From Lamellibrachia satsuma (taxonomy: Eukaryota; Annelida; Polychaeta; Sabellida; Siboglinidae), in assembly GCA_033239005.1 (NCBI GenBank), contig BSQZ01000040.1, forward strand, positions 1,573,599-1,637,598: a stretch of 64,000 nt of DNA, given 5' to 3'. Below the pieces are notes generated by a model. The model did not search any database. It saw only the letters and a program-made list of their open reading frames with translations, and was not told where the DNA came from. Within the stretch, counting starts at the first letter, position 1. Each line of letters starts with the position of its first letter. Of this stretch, positions 13,276 through 58,440 are shown in pieces. Both the position numbers and the translations under genes were made by a program.

Positions 13276-13515
13276 GCATGCCTGGGTGCGTGTGTGCGCT
13301 TGCATTTAATCATACAATTTAATATGCATTGGAGTGTGTGAAAGAACACACATTCACGCGCGCGCGCCCGCCCGCGCGTATGAATGTGTATTATTTAACA
13401 CACTCCAAGGCATATATAAAAAAGCATGATTACATTATATGAGTTTAGTAAAATTTCAATTTCAACAAATACACCAATTAGTTTGTTATCTAAAACCAAA
13501 TAATGTAACGGTGTG

Positions 13516-13521
13516 TTTATT
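13516..13521 (-). promoter_or_regulatory. Candidate polyadenylation signal AATAAA
   Basis: An AATAAA hexamer lies on the minus strand about 175 nt past the stop codon of the chitin-binding gene. It is the nearest clear signal there. Its position suits a short 3' UTR, but no transcript evidence is available. Confidence 0.5.
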
Positions 13522-13693
13522 TGCTATGGCTAAGTTATATGAATACATGCATTGTGTTGATAACATACATCAACGTGAGGATGTTATTGTTTGCCTACAA
13601 CGCAGAGACGGCAATCTGGTTATCAATGTGGAGTCATTTTCATGCTAACTTCAAGAACTTTTTAGTCGTGGTCTGTGTTGTCTTAAGTCAAGT

Positions 13694-46494
<32,801 letters not shown>

Positions 46495-46497
46495 GGG

Positions 46498-46520
46498 CTG
46501 CGGCGTATGAGGAAAGACAC

Positions 46521-46563
<43 letters not shown>

Positions 46564-46565
46564 TG
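46498..46565 (-). promoter_or_regulatory. Splice acceptor with (CTGT)n polypyrimidine tract before the first coding exon
   Basis: Read on the minus strand, a tetranucleotide run of CTGT units leads into ctctgtgtctttcctc and cgccgcag, immediately before CCCATG. This is a strong acceptor whose pyrimidine tract is a microsatellite. It implies a non-coding 5' exon further upstream. Confidence 0.5.
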
Positions 46566-46569
46566 GAAA

Positions 46570-48330
46570 CAGACAAACAGACGTGTCGTGAGTTCGTATA
46601 TGGCTAGTCAGTTCGATCTTTGTCCGACATAGGTTCCCACAGTGCGGATGTAGAAATGGATTGTGCATACAATTAAAGACACTCAACGTTGCTTGCGAAA
46701 TATTGCTTGCGAATCGTTTGGCAGGACAGAAAAAACAACATCCTACACGAGGCTTACATGTCAAACATCGAAGCTGTAATCATGCAACAATAACTGAGAT
46801 GTCCCGGCCATGTATACTTATTACTTGTAATACTTATCATGACTGATACGAGACTGCCCAAGCAAATGTTTTATGCTACACTGAGTCATGAGAAGTGACC
46901 ACAAGGTGGACAACGCTAATGCTTTAAAATCGTGATAAAATCCACCTTGAAATGCTACAAAATCTACCCGAACACGCTGGATTCCTTGAAGCGATCACGT
47001 ACTAACTGGCGATTTTCTATGAATCGCTTTTCAGCCTAATATTAAGATGCGGTTTAGGCCCTTAATGGGTAGACATATATACGTAAAGAAATATCACTAC
47101 CGATTAGGTACAATACACCCTTTCCCATTTACTCGAAGCACAATCCACACCAACCTGTGTCAACATGAATTATACCACAACGTGTCAGTGGAATTAACAT
47201 TGCAACGATTAACACTCCCTTTGTCGTTTAATATTTCTCAATGTGAAACATCAACGGCATATAATTTTTGCAAATGAATATTGCCAAATACAATTCGAAT
47301 GCACGCAAATTGATTACTAACATAACTATGTTAATTGTGGTAGAGTGGACTCCGCTTAATAGAATCAATTTTGGATAGAGCATTTATATTAAAGCTGCTT
47401 CATCAAATGGTTCAGCCCATCGCGAATCCGGTTCACCTATGTCCAGATGTGTAGTGTATGACCAGTTTAAGTAATGTGCGTAGTCTGTTTAATAAAAAAA
47501 TGCCTGTATTACGAACAATGACAAAGTTGCGAAATTTCACACCAAGGAAGAAAATCGTGATTTTTCAGCATTTCGATTTTCACTTCAGTTAATGTTTGAA
47601 CAAGCATTAAGTAATTTAATCGTTTGTGTGATGATTTCACACAAAAAAAAACATATACAAAACATATACAAAAACGAGCTAGCATGTTGCAGTGGATCCT
47701 ATGTAAGTTTTTGTTTTGCAAAATGAATTTGAAATGAGACTAGCAAAAAAATCTAATTGATTAAGCACCTTTATTTTTTTATTCTACAAAGCCTTCCCCT
47801 TTGGCACTGCAAAAACATGACAGCGAATAAAATGGCTGACGAGTTAAACTTCCTTGTCAGGCCGACATAACACTCTTCTGGGCCGCTATGAGCGATCGTC
47901 TGACGTATGCAGTACAAACTGTTACTTCGTCCCAAATTCTGGTGCAAAATGATGCTGACTTCTATCTATGTTTACTTTTATATGCTGTTTGATTTAATAT
48001 TACGCCAAATGTAAAACTGGTGCTACTCACTATATATTGGTATAAATAATTTGGTGACTTTATAATATTATTATTCAGTTGGCAGGTCAGACAATATAAA
48101 TGGGCGTTGGAATGTTGTGTTTTGTATCCATAGTGTTACGACACACGTTGAGCATGTCTACATTATCCCGTACAGGTGCTGCATTAGCTGTTGTCAAAGA
48201 CTTGCACCGGTAATGGCGTAAACGCCACGAGCACTTTGTCTATAGGTTGATACCAGCACTATGTAGGACAACACATTATTATAATGATATATGTCTACAA
48301 CTATGATGCATTAAAGACGTATTATCGCAG
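46570..48330. other. Region upstream of the chitin-binding gene, no recognised gene
   Basis: This should hold a 5' UTR exon and promoter of the minus-strand gene if the acceptor at 46498 is real, but I see no clear first exon, TATA box or CpG-rich block. A tagagtggactccgcttaat motif near 47341 looks like the terminal inverted repeat of a Tc1/mariner relative, without a partner. Confidence 0.5.
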
Positions 48331-48339
48331 TTAGTATAC

Positions 48340-49195
48340 AATTTGAATTCTCCTCTGTGCATCACTTTCGTAGACTTCCAAAAAACTTTCGATAGCGTCG
48401 ACCGTACTGCCCTTTGTAAGTTACTTGCACATTACGATATCCCGGAAAACATCATCAGACTGATCCATACAACTTATGAACCATCCACTTGCCAGGTTGT
48501 TCACAACGGCTCCTTGACTGAAATATTCTCCATATTATCAGGGATCTGCCAAGGATGTCTGATGTCTCAATTTCTGTTCCTGCTGGCAGTTGACTGGATT
48601 ATGGCATCAACAATAAAAGGTTGCCAGCGGGGAATCCACTGGACACTCTCAAAACAGCTAGAGGATATCGACTTTGCAGATGACGTCGCACTACTTTCAC
48701 ACCGTCATGACAACATGCAGGACAATGCGACAGCACTGTATGAGTCTGCTACAACATTGGGTCTGAAGATTAGCAAAAAAAAAACCAGGACTATGAGAGC
48801 AAATCACGTGAACAAGAATAGCATCCAGTTGAATGGTGAGGACATAGACAATGTGGAGCAGTTCACATACCTGGGAAGTGTTGTGAGCAGAGACGGTGGC
48901 ACAGACCGATACATCAAAAGCAGGATAGGGAAAGCTACAGCAGCGTTTAAGAATCTGAGACCCACTTGCACACCCTGCGAAAACCAACGTCCAGAGTGGT
49001 ACACCATGCTCTAAAATAGAACCCACAAGGGAAACAGAAGAGAGGAAAACCCCGCTCCACCTGGAGAAAGTCTGTAGAGACTGAAGGGCGGACGTTGGGA
49101 CAATCCTGGGGTTAGCTGGAAGTTTTGTCCCGAGACAGGGCCATATGGAGGAAGCTTGTGATCGACCTATGCTCCACACGTAGTACAAGGGTATA
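48340..49195 (+). mobile_element. RTE-type LINE, 5'-truncated reverse transcriptase
   Basis: The plus strand encodes 223 residues without a stop, starting inside RT: CITFVDFQKTFDSVDR (motif A), LSGICQGCLMSQ and DIDFADDVALLSHR (catalytic FADD), then FTYLGSVVSRDGG. A frameshifted C-terminal tail runs to about 49190. The endonuclease is missing. It is related in layout to the element at 100-2990 but a different copy. Confidence 0.85.
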
Positions 49196-49404
49196 AGTCA
49201 ATAAGTCAAATACAATTTGAAAGTTTTCTTATGGGGCCGCACTGTCCGATTGCCGGAATTACCATACCAAATATAACAGAGGACATATAGATACAATATA
49301 AATGGCTCTCGCGCAGCGCAACAAATTCGATATTACTCATTTTCTTCCGCAATCACACACATTTAAGTCGTGTGACACAGCAGCAACCGGAACGGGAGGA
49401 AGTT

Positions 49405-49444
49405 CTCATAGCGGACTTTTTCATTGCAAAAAGTCCGCTATGAG
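49405..49444. repeat. Perfect 17-bp inverted repeat (hairpin)
   Basis: The left arm CTCATAGCGGACTTTTT (49405-49421) is exactly complementary to the right arm at 49428-49444 around a 6-nt loop (cattgc). Confidence 0.9.
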
Positions 49445-49639
49445 CTGTCGCTCTGTATTAGACTCCACCCGTCTGACGTCACTGGACTCTTTATGTCGCC
49501 AGATACGATCAGTCTGTTCACGACCAATGCAAACGCGTCCGATCACATCAGATCCTATATAATGCACAGTTGGCTGACACGGGACATACTCTAACAATTT
49601 CGTTTCACAGGCAATGCAAAAACCCATCAAATAAATTTA

Positions 49640-49666
49640 GTGTGTGTGCGTGCATGCGTGCGTGCA

Positions 49667-49702
<36 letters not shown>

Positions 49703-49747
49703 TGTTTGCGTGCAAGGGTGTGAATGTGCGAACGCATGTGTGTGTTT

Positions 49748-49786
<39 letters not shown>

Positions 49787-49787
49787 G

Positions 49788-49819
<32 letters not shown>

Positions 49820-49929
49820 TGTATGCGTGTTCGTGTTACGTTTGCGCGCGCGCGTGTGTGTGTGTGTGTGCGTGTGCGTGTGCGTGTGCGTGTGCGTGCG
49901 CGTGCGCGTGCGCGTGCGTGCGTGCGTGC

Positions 49930-49985
<56 letters not shown>

Positions 49986-50035
49986 GCGTGTGTGTTTGTG
50001 TGTGTGCGTACACGCGCTTGTGTGTGTGTGGGTAT
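49640..50035 (+). repeat. Compound (CGTG)n / (TG)n / (CG)n microsatellite
   Basis: Nearly 400 bp of alternating purine-pyrimidine tetranucleotides and dinucleotides. Such DNA can adopt left-handed helices. The long Cys/Val or Thr/His frames on both strands are artefacts. Confidence 0.95.
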
Positions 50036-50044
50036 GCGCAAATG

Positions 50045-50640
50045 TAATATATGTATGCATCACAAGTACACCAGTAAACATAATCATTGTACATGCAACA
50101 CATCTAATAGATAATTACCATATTACAACAAAGTTGATGGGCTACCTGCCCATACATGACACAGAAGACATCATAAATAATCAATGCTACGACATGTATT
50201 GCAACATTATGAAATCAGAGGTGGAGGAGAGGAGGTGGTGGTCAAATAAAGTTTGTAAATATCAACTCACTTCGATGACTTTCAAAACCGGAATGGCAGT
50301 GCTTGGCCACTCCAGCGGTCAACAGGTGCGTGCGGTGGATGATACCACTCGCCTGGCAGCAAGGGTGGTAAGGTTGCATTAATAGTACATTGATATTCCA
50401 ATCATCCACCACAGAAACATAAATCACTTTTTACTGTGCTAAAAATTACATTTATGTTTCCTGTGGTGTCGGATGCGTAGAGAGACGCTGGTCTAGTTTC
50501 AAGTGTGGCCGCAGCTCGTTTGATGAAGGAATAAGGGAAAGGCGGATACACAAGTAAAGGTTGGTAAAGGACATATTTTAATGCCAGGTTGTATGCATCA
50601 CAAGTACAATAGTAAACATAATCATTGTGCACACAAGTCG
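50045..50640 (+). repeat. Direct repeats tatgcatcacaagtaca...
   Basis: The blocks at 50052-50100 and 50590-50632 share atgcatcacaagtaca and agtaaacataatcattgt. They enclose the first of the two hairpins, which suggests a local duplication of one element. Confidence 0.75.
50403..50475. repeat. Inverted repeat, ~22 bp arms
   Basis: The sequence catccaccacagaaacata (50403 onward) pairs with tatgtttcctgtggtgtcgg (to 50475) with small bulges. The loop is about 25 bp. Confidence 0.75.
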
Positions 50641-50707
50641 ATTATAACCAGTTATTGATGTATCCAATAAAACAACAGTGTATACACACAACCAATCAAA
50701 CTGGTAA

Positions 50708-50817
50708 TCACCATAATACATAAAAGGCGAGGGGCTACCTGCCACAGGCACTACTCCATAGAGAGAAGTGCCACCCCCACCGGCAGGTAGCCTCTCACCT
50801 TTGATGTATTATGGTGA
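50708..50817. repeat. Inverted repeat, 36 bp arms
   Basis: Arms 50708-50743 and 50782-50817 match at 33 of 36 positions and begin tcaccataatacat. The loop is 38 bp. A third, diverged copy of the arm (ggctacctgccc) lies at about 50118-50152, so this is a small interspersed family, probably a MITE. Confidence 0.85.
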
Positions 50818-51457
50818 GTCGACGCACTCCATACAGTAACTGAGGAGGGTCGGGGGTTTTCTAATTTATAGCGACGCGCTGTCGACACTCGTGGAATGCT
50901 GCCAAGTTGGGTCGGTCGGAGTCGTTCAGTGAAATATGCATTATATGACTCGACAAACCATAACTTCCTTGTTGGTCAAGGTTTATAAAGAAATGTCAGT
51001 TTATACGCTTGAACTCGATTGCTATTTAAACAAACGAGCATAGACGTCACAGGCTTACATAGTGTTTTGTTGCCTAAACACGTTTCTAGATATATCTATG
51101 AGCGGCCCTCACCTGCCTAATGCTGGACCAATCACAGAAATGTTCCCTGCAAGTGTTAGCACAACCAGAAGGCACTTTATTCGAAAGCTTAGGATACAAC
51201 AAACGGTGCCAGCAGTATGTTTTTCAATAGGTATATTGATACATTTTACATCCTCTTGTCTATGTATAATTATTGCATTAAAAACCGTTGGTATGAAAAC
51301 ATATGTGATCGGATTAAATATAGTTTTACTGAGTGTTAATTAACCATTACCAAATATTAAGCACGACGTCTATGCATGATAATTATAAAGTTAGTGTTAT
51401 TTATCAGTACAATGTCAGTAGTGTTTAATGGCGATGACAACAATATAATAGATAATA

Positions 51458-51469
<12 letters not shown>

Positions 51470-51501
<32 letters not shown>

Positions 51502-51520
51502 TTACTTATATATATATACA
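51470..51520. repeat. Short (TA)n tract
   Basis: About 50 bp of TA with GTATA interruptions. Confidence 0.9.
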
Positions 51521-51617
51521 TCAAATGAAAAAATAAATAAAATTTCGCTTTAAATTTTATTCATACCGATAATAATAGTTGATATATGTGTAAATGTTAA
51601 GAATTATTCTCGTTTTC

Positions 51618-51674
51618 TTTGCGGCGCGGTGGTCTACCGATAGAACGCCGGACTGTCAATCGATAGTTGGATCG
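51618..51674 (+). mobile_element. SINE tRNA-like head fragment
   Basis: GCGGCGCGGTGGTCTACCGA and the following CGCCGGACTGTCAATCGATAG align with the heads of the SINEs at 39.2-39.6 and 52.5-52.9 kb. It stops at the next LINE fragment. Confidence 0.6.
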
Positions 51675-51679
51675 GTACG

Positions 51680-52045
51680 CTAAGGAGCTATAGAGGATAA
51701 GCGAATTTAATGGGGGGTTAGTTGACGACGAAATGTTTGCAGTCGACTTAACGCTAATGAGAAGTGAGTTCCACAGAGTTAGTGCGGCAACTGAGAAAGC
51801 TCTAGTTCCGACGTTTTTCTTAACACACGGAACGGAAAATGGATTGGAACTAGATGATCGAAGCTGTCTGGGCTGTCTTGTAGGGGTGAGCGGTGAAGGT
51901 AAATAATAATTATGCTGCTTGCTTGGATGATATTGCTTGATAGGTAATTGAGCAGATCTTAAAAATAATGCGATATCGGGCAGGGAGCTCAATGCAGTAA
52001 TCAAAAGCGAAACAAAAGTCACGATTTGGGGGCGATGCACCTAAA
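51680..52045 (-). mobile_element. LINE reverse transcriptase C-terminal fragment
   Basis: The minus strand encodes NPFSVPCVKKNVGTRAFSVA followed by ALTLWNSLLISVKS, the conserved C-terminal end of L2/CR1/Jockey-type LINE polyproteins. A short sequence (ttaaaaataatgc and atatcgg, cagggag) at its 5' side recurs at 35531-35560. Confidence 0.75.
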
Positions 52046-52536
52046 CGAAATAACAGAAACTTGCTACTAAAATCAAGAATGTCACGGCAGTGGTCTACTC
52101 AGAATGTTTTCAAAAAGTGGAATATTCCGGTCATTTCTACGGTTGACTGAGGGTTGACATGTTAACCAGCGCGACCGACAAGCGCATGCGCGGTTCTGTG
52201 AAAACCAGGTAACGTAGACTACGCTGACGTATTGTGCGGCTGGCATACACAGAATCAACACAACCTTTCAAACAAATGTCGTTTCTCAAACAAAGGACTA
52301 ATTTGGTAAACAAAGACCAACATATGTTACATAAGTAGAGTTTGGACGCAAACAGCATGGCCATATCGCATCGGCAAGTGTAGCAATATGTGTATGCAAA
52401 TATAGTTTAATTTGGCGAGCGAATTTTGCTAGACCTTTGCGCTCGTGACAATATGGTACGGCCCATGAAATTAAGGTGCTACGTGTTCGACAAATTTTTT
52501 TCGTAGTAAACCACTGGTATGATATTCTTATTTGTA

Positions 52537-52866
52537 GTTAAGGGTATGTTCTTATATAGCGCAGTATCCAAGTCCTTGGGATTGTCCAAAGCGCTTTACA
52601 CTTCAACCCCTGGCAAATATGTTCATTCCATCACCATCTCGACTTCTCTGGGAAGCATTCAGCCACGTGCAATTACTGCGCGAAGATTATTCGTTCACGT
52701 ATCCACCTGTGTTTGTAGTCAGGTATTCATTTATACAGCTGAGTGAAATGTAGCAACGTGAGGTGAACGAAATTGCCAAAGCTTAGAAATTGCAGCAAAA
52801 GGATTCGAACCCGGGTTCTCTCGAATGAGAGTCCGGCTTTCTAACCGCGAATCTACCGCGCCCCAC
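52537..52866 (-). mobile_element. tRNA-headed SINE, copy 2
   Basis: Same family and orientation as 39238-39590. The minus strand begins GGGGCGCGGTAGATTCGCGG near 52866 and has a perfect B box (GGTTCGAATCC). It ends at the GCGCTATATAAGAACATACC tail. Confidence 0.88.
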
Positions 52867-53169
52867 TGGTTATGTCTTAGTAACTCTTAATAGGTGCATA
52901 GGCCCAAAACCAAGACTTTTGTTTCCCTTTAAGAAGTGTCACTGGGTGAGTGAAACGAGGAGACTGGGTAATAACCCTTACCAAACAATATTACACATGT
53001 TGAAGTTTCTTTATGTCCTTGAGAGCAATATTGTGAAAAGGGGAACTGCAGTAGTCAAGTCAACTGCTAATAAGAGCAGTTGCAATTATTTTGGCGACAG
53101 AAATCTACTGACAAATAAAAGCCGAGTAATACGTCATTTACACAACATGGTGAAAGTAGGTATATTATA

Positions 53170-53420
53170 GTTTTAATGCGCAGGTTTTAATGCGCCATGA
53201 GCGACAAAGAAAGAGAGAGCATAGAAAACAGAAGGAGTAGAGGAAAACCGATGTTAAGATTGAGGGATAGTGTTAAGAAGATCTCGACATGGAAGAGGTG
53301 AACAGCCGAGAGTGGGAGAGAATGGCAGAAGATCGCGGTAGATGGAGAGGACTCGTCGAGAGGGCGGAACAAATTAAGTAACGTGGTCCCACCCAACCAG
53401 GGACTGGGGGAGGAGAAAGA
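53170..53420 (+). mobile_element. LINE ORF C-terminal fragment
   Basis: The plus strand contains RGKPMLRLRDSVKK, then in another frame REWERMAEDRGRWRGLVERA, the tail of an endonuclease/RT LINE. A frameshift separates the two. No other parts of the element are nearby. Confidence 0.7.
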
Positions 53421-54354
53421 AACAAAAATTTCAATTTTATATATGACGCAAATAAGGAAAATCATACTAAACAGGGACTAGTGTTGTCACGATCTGCCAA
53501 AACATCCGTTGCTATTCATTATATTCACTAAAAACAAAATGAATAGTGCTCACAGGAAATGTTTGGTGTAACATGGGTTCCTGTCTGCAGCGCATTTATA
53601 ATGCTTAGTTGATTCCCCATAAATTCAATGGTACCGTGGTTTCTTATTTTTCGTTTTCAAGCACATGTCGAGATAAACTTAAAGTCCGACATTCCAACGA
53701 CTGCGCTACAGCACACCACACCAACAACTCGAAGTCGATAGTCGTACTCGTCATCGACTAATAACGCTGCACAGAAATAAGACCATTGGTCTCACTGCTT
53801 ATAACATGTACGTATGAAATATAAAGACAAGTGCATGCCTAAAATGTAGCGATAATTCTCAGTTCTACACATTCCATTCTACTCCATTCTGGTTTTATAC
53901 GTCGAAATCGACTTCTATTAAATGAATACCACATGAATATTGGGTTTTCAAAAACATCTAACACTCTAATTATTATGCCGTTGTAGATATGTTTCCGATT
54001 TTTGATAAAGCATACCTTGAAACCTGGGAGAGCGGCATTAAACTTGACAGCACTTACAGTGTAAACACATTAATCCGGTTTGTAAAGATATTATATAACC
54101 ACGACACTAGGGTTTTTGAAGTGTTGGTATTTATAACATACGCATAAGGGCCATTTGCTGATGGCAAGAAGCCAGATGCATTTGCATGACCGAACCTTCC
54201 GTTCGGCTGCGCCATTCGTAGTCGCGTTCTTTGTCAATGTCACACAGCGACAATGTAACATTTCATATAACAGCCAAGCCAAAACTTCCCTATGTGGACT
54301 CGAGGCCAAATCGAGGCTATCGCCGTCTCTGTCCGACCCGTCTAATCGACCGCT

Positions 54355-54579
54355 GTGGTAAAGAGCAGAACGTGCGTCCAATGTTTAAACCATATATCGT
54401 TCTGCTGGATGTGTATATCGGTTTAAACAGTATGTAGCACACTGCAAAGTTTTATATGTGTACATTTATCGTACCTACCTGAAAATCTTACAATTTCGCG
54501 CAGGCTATTCTTTTAGTCTGGATCGATGAGGTGTCTCCGATTTTTGTGTGCGTGCGCGTGCACTTGTGTACGTACATTG

Positions 54580-54635
<56 letters not shown>

Positions 54636-54785
54636 TGTTTGCTGGTATGTCCGTGCGTGCGTGTGTGCTTGCACGCGCCGATGCGTAAACCATAGACCAT
54701 TCTACTGGTTCTAAATTCGGTTTAAACAGTATTTAGCACTGCACAGTTTTATATGTGTACATGTATCGTATCTAACTTGACAAAC
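54355..54785 (+). repeat. Direct ~110 bp repeats flanking a (CGTG)n microsatellite
   Basis: 54381-54480 and 54684-54785 share cggtttaaacagtat, ttatatgtgtacat and tatcgta blocks. A CGTG microsatellite (54580-54640) lies between them. Confidence 0.8.
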
Positions 54786-54799
54786 CTACCAGGAATGTT

Positions 54800-56500
54800 G
54801 GTCTTGTTTGCAAAGCGGCTAGTGTTCCGCGAACTGTGTTTGTCTGCGTGTGTGATTAACACACTGTGCTCGCATGAAAACATTGTTGAGATCATTTGAG
54901 CGCAGCCCTTGTTCATAACATGCTATAACATTCCTGGAGTCTTCTCAAGAGGTAGAATTCCCGGCCCTGGACTGTTTACCACATTCAGTATCCGCGTCGG
55001 ATTTACATAGATTAAATACGATTAGGAGGCATAACGAAATACACGGTCATAACCTACTTGCACACTGCCATTGCATTCGTCGGCATTATCTAAGAGGTCA
55101 GTCTGCTTGTCTCTCGGCTGCCACCCAAACACCGACATGATGCTTCGTTGGTTGGCGCTGAAAGGTTCTCGTTGTAAGCGAACGAAGGAGTCCCGTCGTA
55201 AGCGAACGTCGAAAAGCCTCTAATGTGTGAACGTGCTGGTCTGTTGTAAACCTGGTGCACTCCACGTGACGGTCTCCCAACCAGTTAGCCGTGTCGGTGA
55301 GCGTGGCTTTTGTATATGATTTATATTCTGTGGTAAAGGATACGTTTACCCTCACGTATATGCGGTAATAACTGCCAGTAATTGCTTACTTATTTTATTA
55401 ACAAGTTCAAGGTTATGCTAATCGCAACACAGTACATCAAATAAAAACGCTCGAAACACCTACAAACGTATGTGCAATATATTATTAATATTAATGTTGA
55501 CAAACGATATGATTTCAACATCTGTGATTTCCCTAAATTATCATTGGGACGTGTGAATAAAAATTAGCAGAACTAAGCAGGGCAAATCACAAAATCACAA
55601 ACACAACAATGGGGAATTATGACTAATATAATTATATAGGCAAACCCAATATGTTGGTGTTCGTGTTGTTCATGGTGTTCACGGTGTTCATGGTTTTTCG
55701 CAACTGTACCGTTTTTTTTTATAATGATTACGGCGGCGCAATTCTCCCGCCGCCAGCTTAGAGGAGTGTCTTTAACAATTAATATGCTTGTCAAGGGGCT
55801 TGAAATCATTGTCAACTCCCCAAAGGAGTGTACTGGATGATAGATAATAGACAACTTATTCATCGGCCAATGAAGGAAAACACTGACCGCTTACTGTACC
55901 AGCCAACGCAGCAGGCAACCTTGGCAAGGCGAGTATTTAATACCAGGACGTCCTAGAGCAACCAGAATGATCGATGCGTGGCATTTTAAACGGCTTGAAA
56001 GGAAGCTCTGTGCGCTGTTCGTTTCAATTACTACACGACCCATCATACGAACAGTTAATTATATCCAGCTATGAACTTAATTTATGATTACTTTGTCATA
56101 GAAAATGGGGGTATGTGTGAATGATTACTGTACATGCAGCTACTGTGACGTGGCTGAATGATTCCAGAAGACGTCGAGTTGATGCTGGAATGAATATATT
56201 GCTAATGGGCTAAGAGAACAATGTATTGAGAAGCCAGGAACGCAATGGATACCTCTTACAAATTAACCTAACTTTGCCATTTTTTTAAAGGCATGTTATT
56301 CTCAATAACTATGAAAAATGCGGAACACATTGCGTGTATCTAGTGTACGTTTTTGTTGGCGGCACAGTTGGGAGTCCTTGATCACAAAACGTATAAAACA
56401 TTACGCGAACGCATGCACACGAACACGCGCGTGGGTGTATGCATATATATGCATACACGCTCGCGCGCACGCACGCGACACACAAACACAATCAGTTTAT
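54800..56500. other. No recognised gene
   Basis: Mixed-composition DNA with no family I recognise. On the minus strand 55098-55355 is open but has no supporting domain, and a CG/CA-rich patch is at 56410-56500. Confidence 0.5.
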
Positions 56501-56659
56501 GTTCGCAACTAACTTTGTGTACCTGGCATAGCTCCACCATGTTTGACTAATGCGCGCAAGCACACACGCACGTCACACGAACACAACACGCGACACTGAA
56601 CACGTCAACCAACACATCGAATGTTCACAAGCGCCTGGTGGCAGCACAACAAAAAAATT

Positions 56660-56836
56660 GGTAGGCATACTTATAAAAAGGCGAGCCACACTAACGTGCA
56701 CCGGGGGACTTGCAGCACCAATTGCTGGGTCGCCGTTATCCCCGTTAGCTGTTGGGCAATTATCCCCCCTCGTTGCAGTTGTTGTTGCTGCTGGTGCATT
56801 ACTCCCCACCTGTCTCGGGCTACCGTCAGTGTCCAT
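56660..56836 (-). other. Possible isolated coding exon
   Basis: The minus strand reads tttatag|ATGGACACTGACGG and runs open at unusually high GC through an Ala/Thr/Gly/Asp-rich stretch (MDTDGSPRQVGSN at the start) to CCCCCG|GTGCAC. It could be a first exon or a chance open stretch. There is no recognised domain. Confidence 0.3.
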
Positions 56837-57539
56837 CTATAAACATATACCTACTAGGTAGAACTAGTCGCTATACCGAGATGGACTTAATCTTACGACC
56901 ACGCCACTTTACAAGAATGCCCCTCCGACCATGGAGAACAACGTGACCCACTTACTCGTCACCCATCTCTGGTGGTGTGATTTGGTGTAAGATGGATGTG
57001 AACCTTCAGAATATTATATGTGTATAACAAAGTGTAGTTTTAATGTGCTAGGATTGTGCAGTTTATTAAACTTGTTTACATGCTTCAATTACCCGTTTAC
57101 AATGTAATAGCACTATTAATTACAACGGTTAGTGAAGCATTGCCATGGGAAAACTTGTCATATGATGACTGATGATGATGTACTAAGAATCAATCCTGGT
57201 AATTATATTAATAGACAAACGCAAATTCTTAGCAATAGTAACAGCCATTTAGTCACAAGCCAAGAATACATGTTATAATAATAATAATAATAATTGCATG
57301 TGTGTGCGGAATAAATCTGGGCGCCTCGGCCATTGAAAGGCGCACTGCAATGCTAAAACTAAAACTATGCATATACTAAATATTAAGACTTTTAGAACAT
57401 AAAAATAATATCGGCAAAAAATAAGTAAATATATAATACTACAAGTTATAAAAGGAAATTTGAAAAATAAAATACTAACACTAATATTATTGTTAAAAAA
57501 TTAATACTAACATTTTCGTAAAATATCAAAGCGTCATGG

Positions 57540-58440
57540 GTTCATAACTAATCTACAATGCAATACAATACAATAATACTTTATTCGTCCGACCAGGAAG
57601 TTACAGTGCCGATCGACACTTGTACCACGATAAAAACAAAACCTTGAACATTACGTCTAGTTGGCACATCGCATATACACAGTATAAATCACAGGTTATT
57701 TAATCACTTATTTCTGTCTAATTTAGCGTTAAGAATTTAAATGGCAGAGGGTGAAAAAATACTTGTCTTGATGTTAGGGAGTAAAAATCTGCTACTTCTG
57801 TGACTGAGCCGTGAATAAAATTCGACATGGAGAGGGTGTGAGGGGTCTTGGAGTACTTAACTAGCTTTATGTAACACTTTCCATCGACACATAGACTGGA
57901 AGTTGTCTAGCTGTCTACCAACAATACGACTGGCTCTATGTATGACTTTATCCACCCTCTCTGGATCATGTTTTGAAACATTCCCACCCAACAGGCTGCT
58001 CCAATAGATAAAGTACTGGAAATGACTGCATTATAAAACATCAGAAGAAGATCCGCACTGACTCCAAACGTCTTGAGCTTCCTGAGACAATACATCCTTG
58101 AATTTACTTTTTTCATCATGCTCTCAGTATTCTCATTCCTTTTAAGCTTTGAGTCAATCACAATACCCAGGTATTTGTAAGTATTATCTCTCAACACTTC
58201 TTCTCCCTTAATACAAATCAATACATAGTTCTTTAGTCTTCGTGACATTAGCTGCAAAAAGCTGTCATCACACCACTATACAAAGTCATTGATTTCTCGA
58301 AGGTAGCCATAATCATCATCATTGTTAACCATGCCAACAATGACACTGTCATCTGCATATTTGACCAGTGTATATACATTGTTAGTACTAAAGTGCATAT
58401 CAACAAGATTTGAAGAGAGAATGCACGTTTAATAAGAAGA
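57540..58440 (-). mobile_element. Rex1/Babar-like LINE 3' fragment
   Basis: On the minus strand a catalytic box VKYADDSVIVGMVNNDD appears near 58370, then a stop, then ISRRLKNY-like and YKYLGIVIDSKL near 58160 and further RT C-terminal sequence to 57907. Its 3' end is a TATTG repeat tail (about 57558-57580). It is 5'-truncated and inactive. Confidence 0.78.

Noticed and set aside
49570..50382. A 270-residue Cys/Val-rich frame and opposite Thr/His frames
   Set aside because: They are translations of (TG)n and (CGTG)n tracts. The same artefacts occur at 13.2, 45.6 and 54.6 kb.
52790..52866. A tRNA gene with a perfect B box
   Set aside because: It is continuous with a SINE body present elsewhere in the window, and the cloverleaf is imperfect.
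55070..55355. A second SEA-like segment (GSVQV and RVNVSFTTEYKS motifs) on the minus strand
   Set aside because: Only short motif resemblances. There is no continuous domain and no convincing exon pair.
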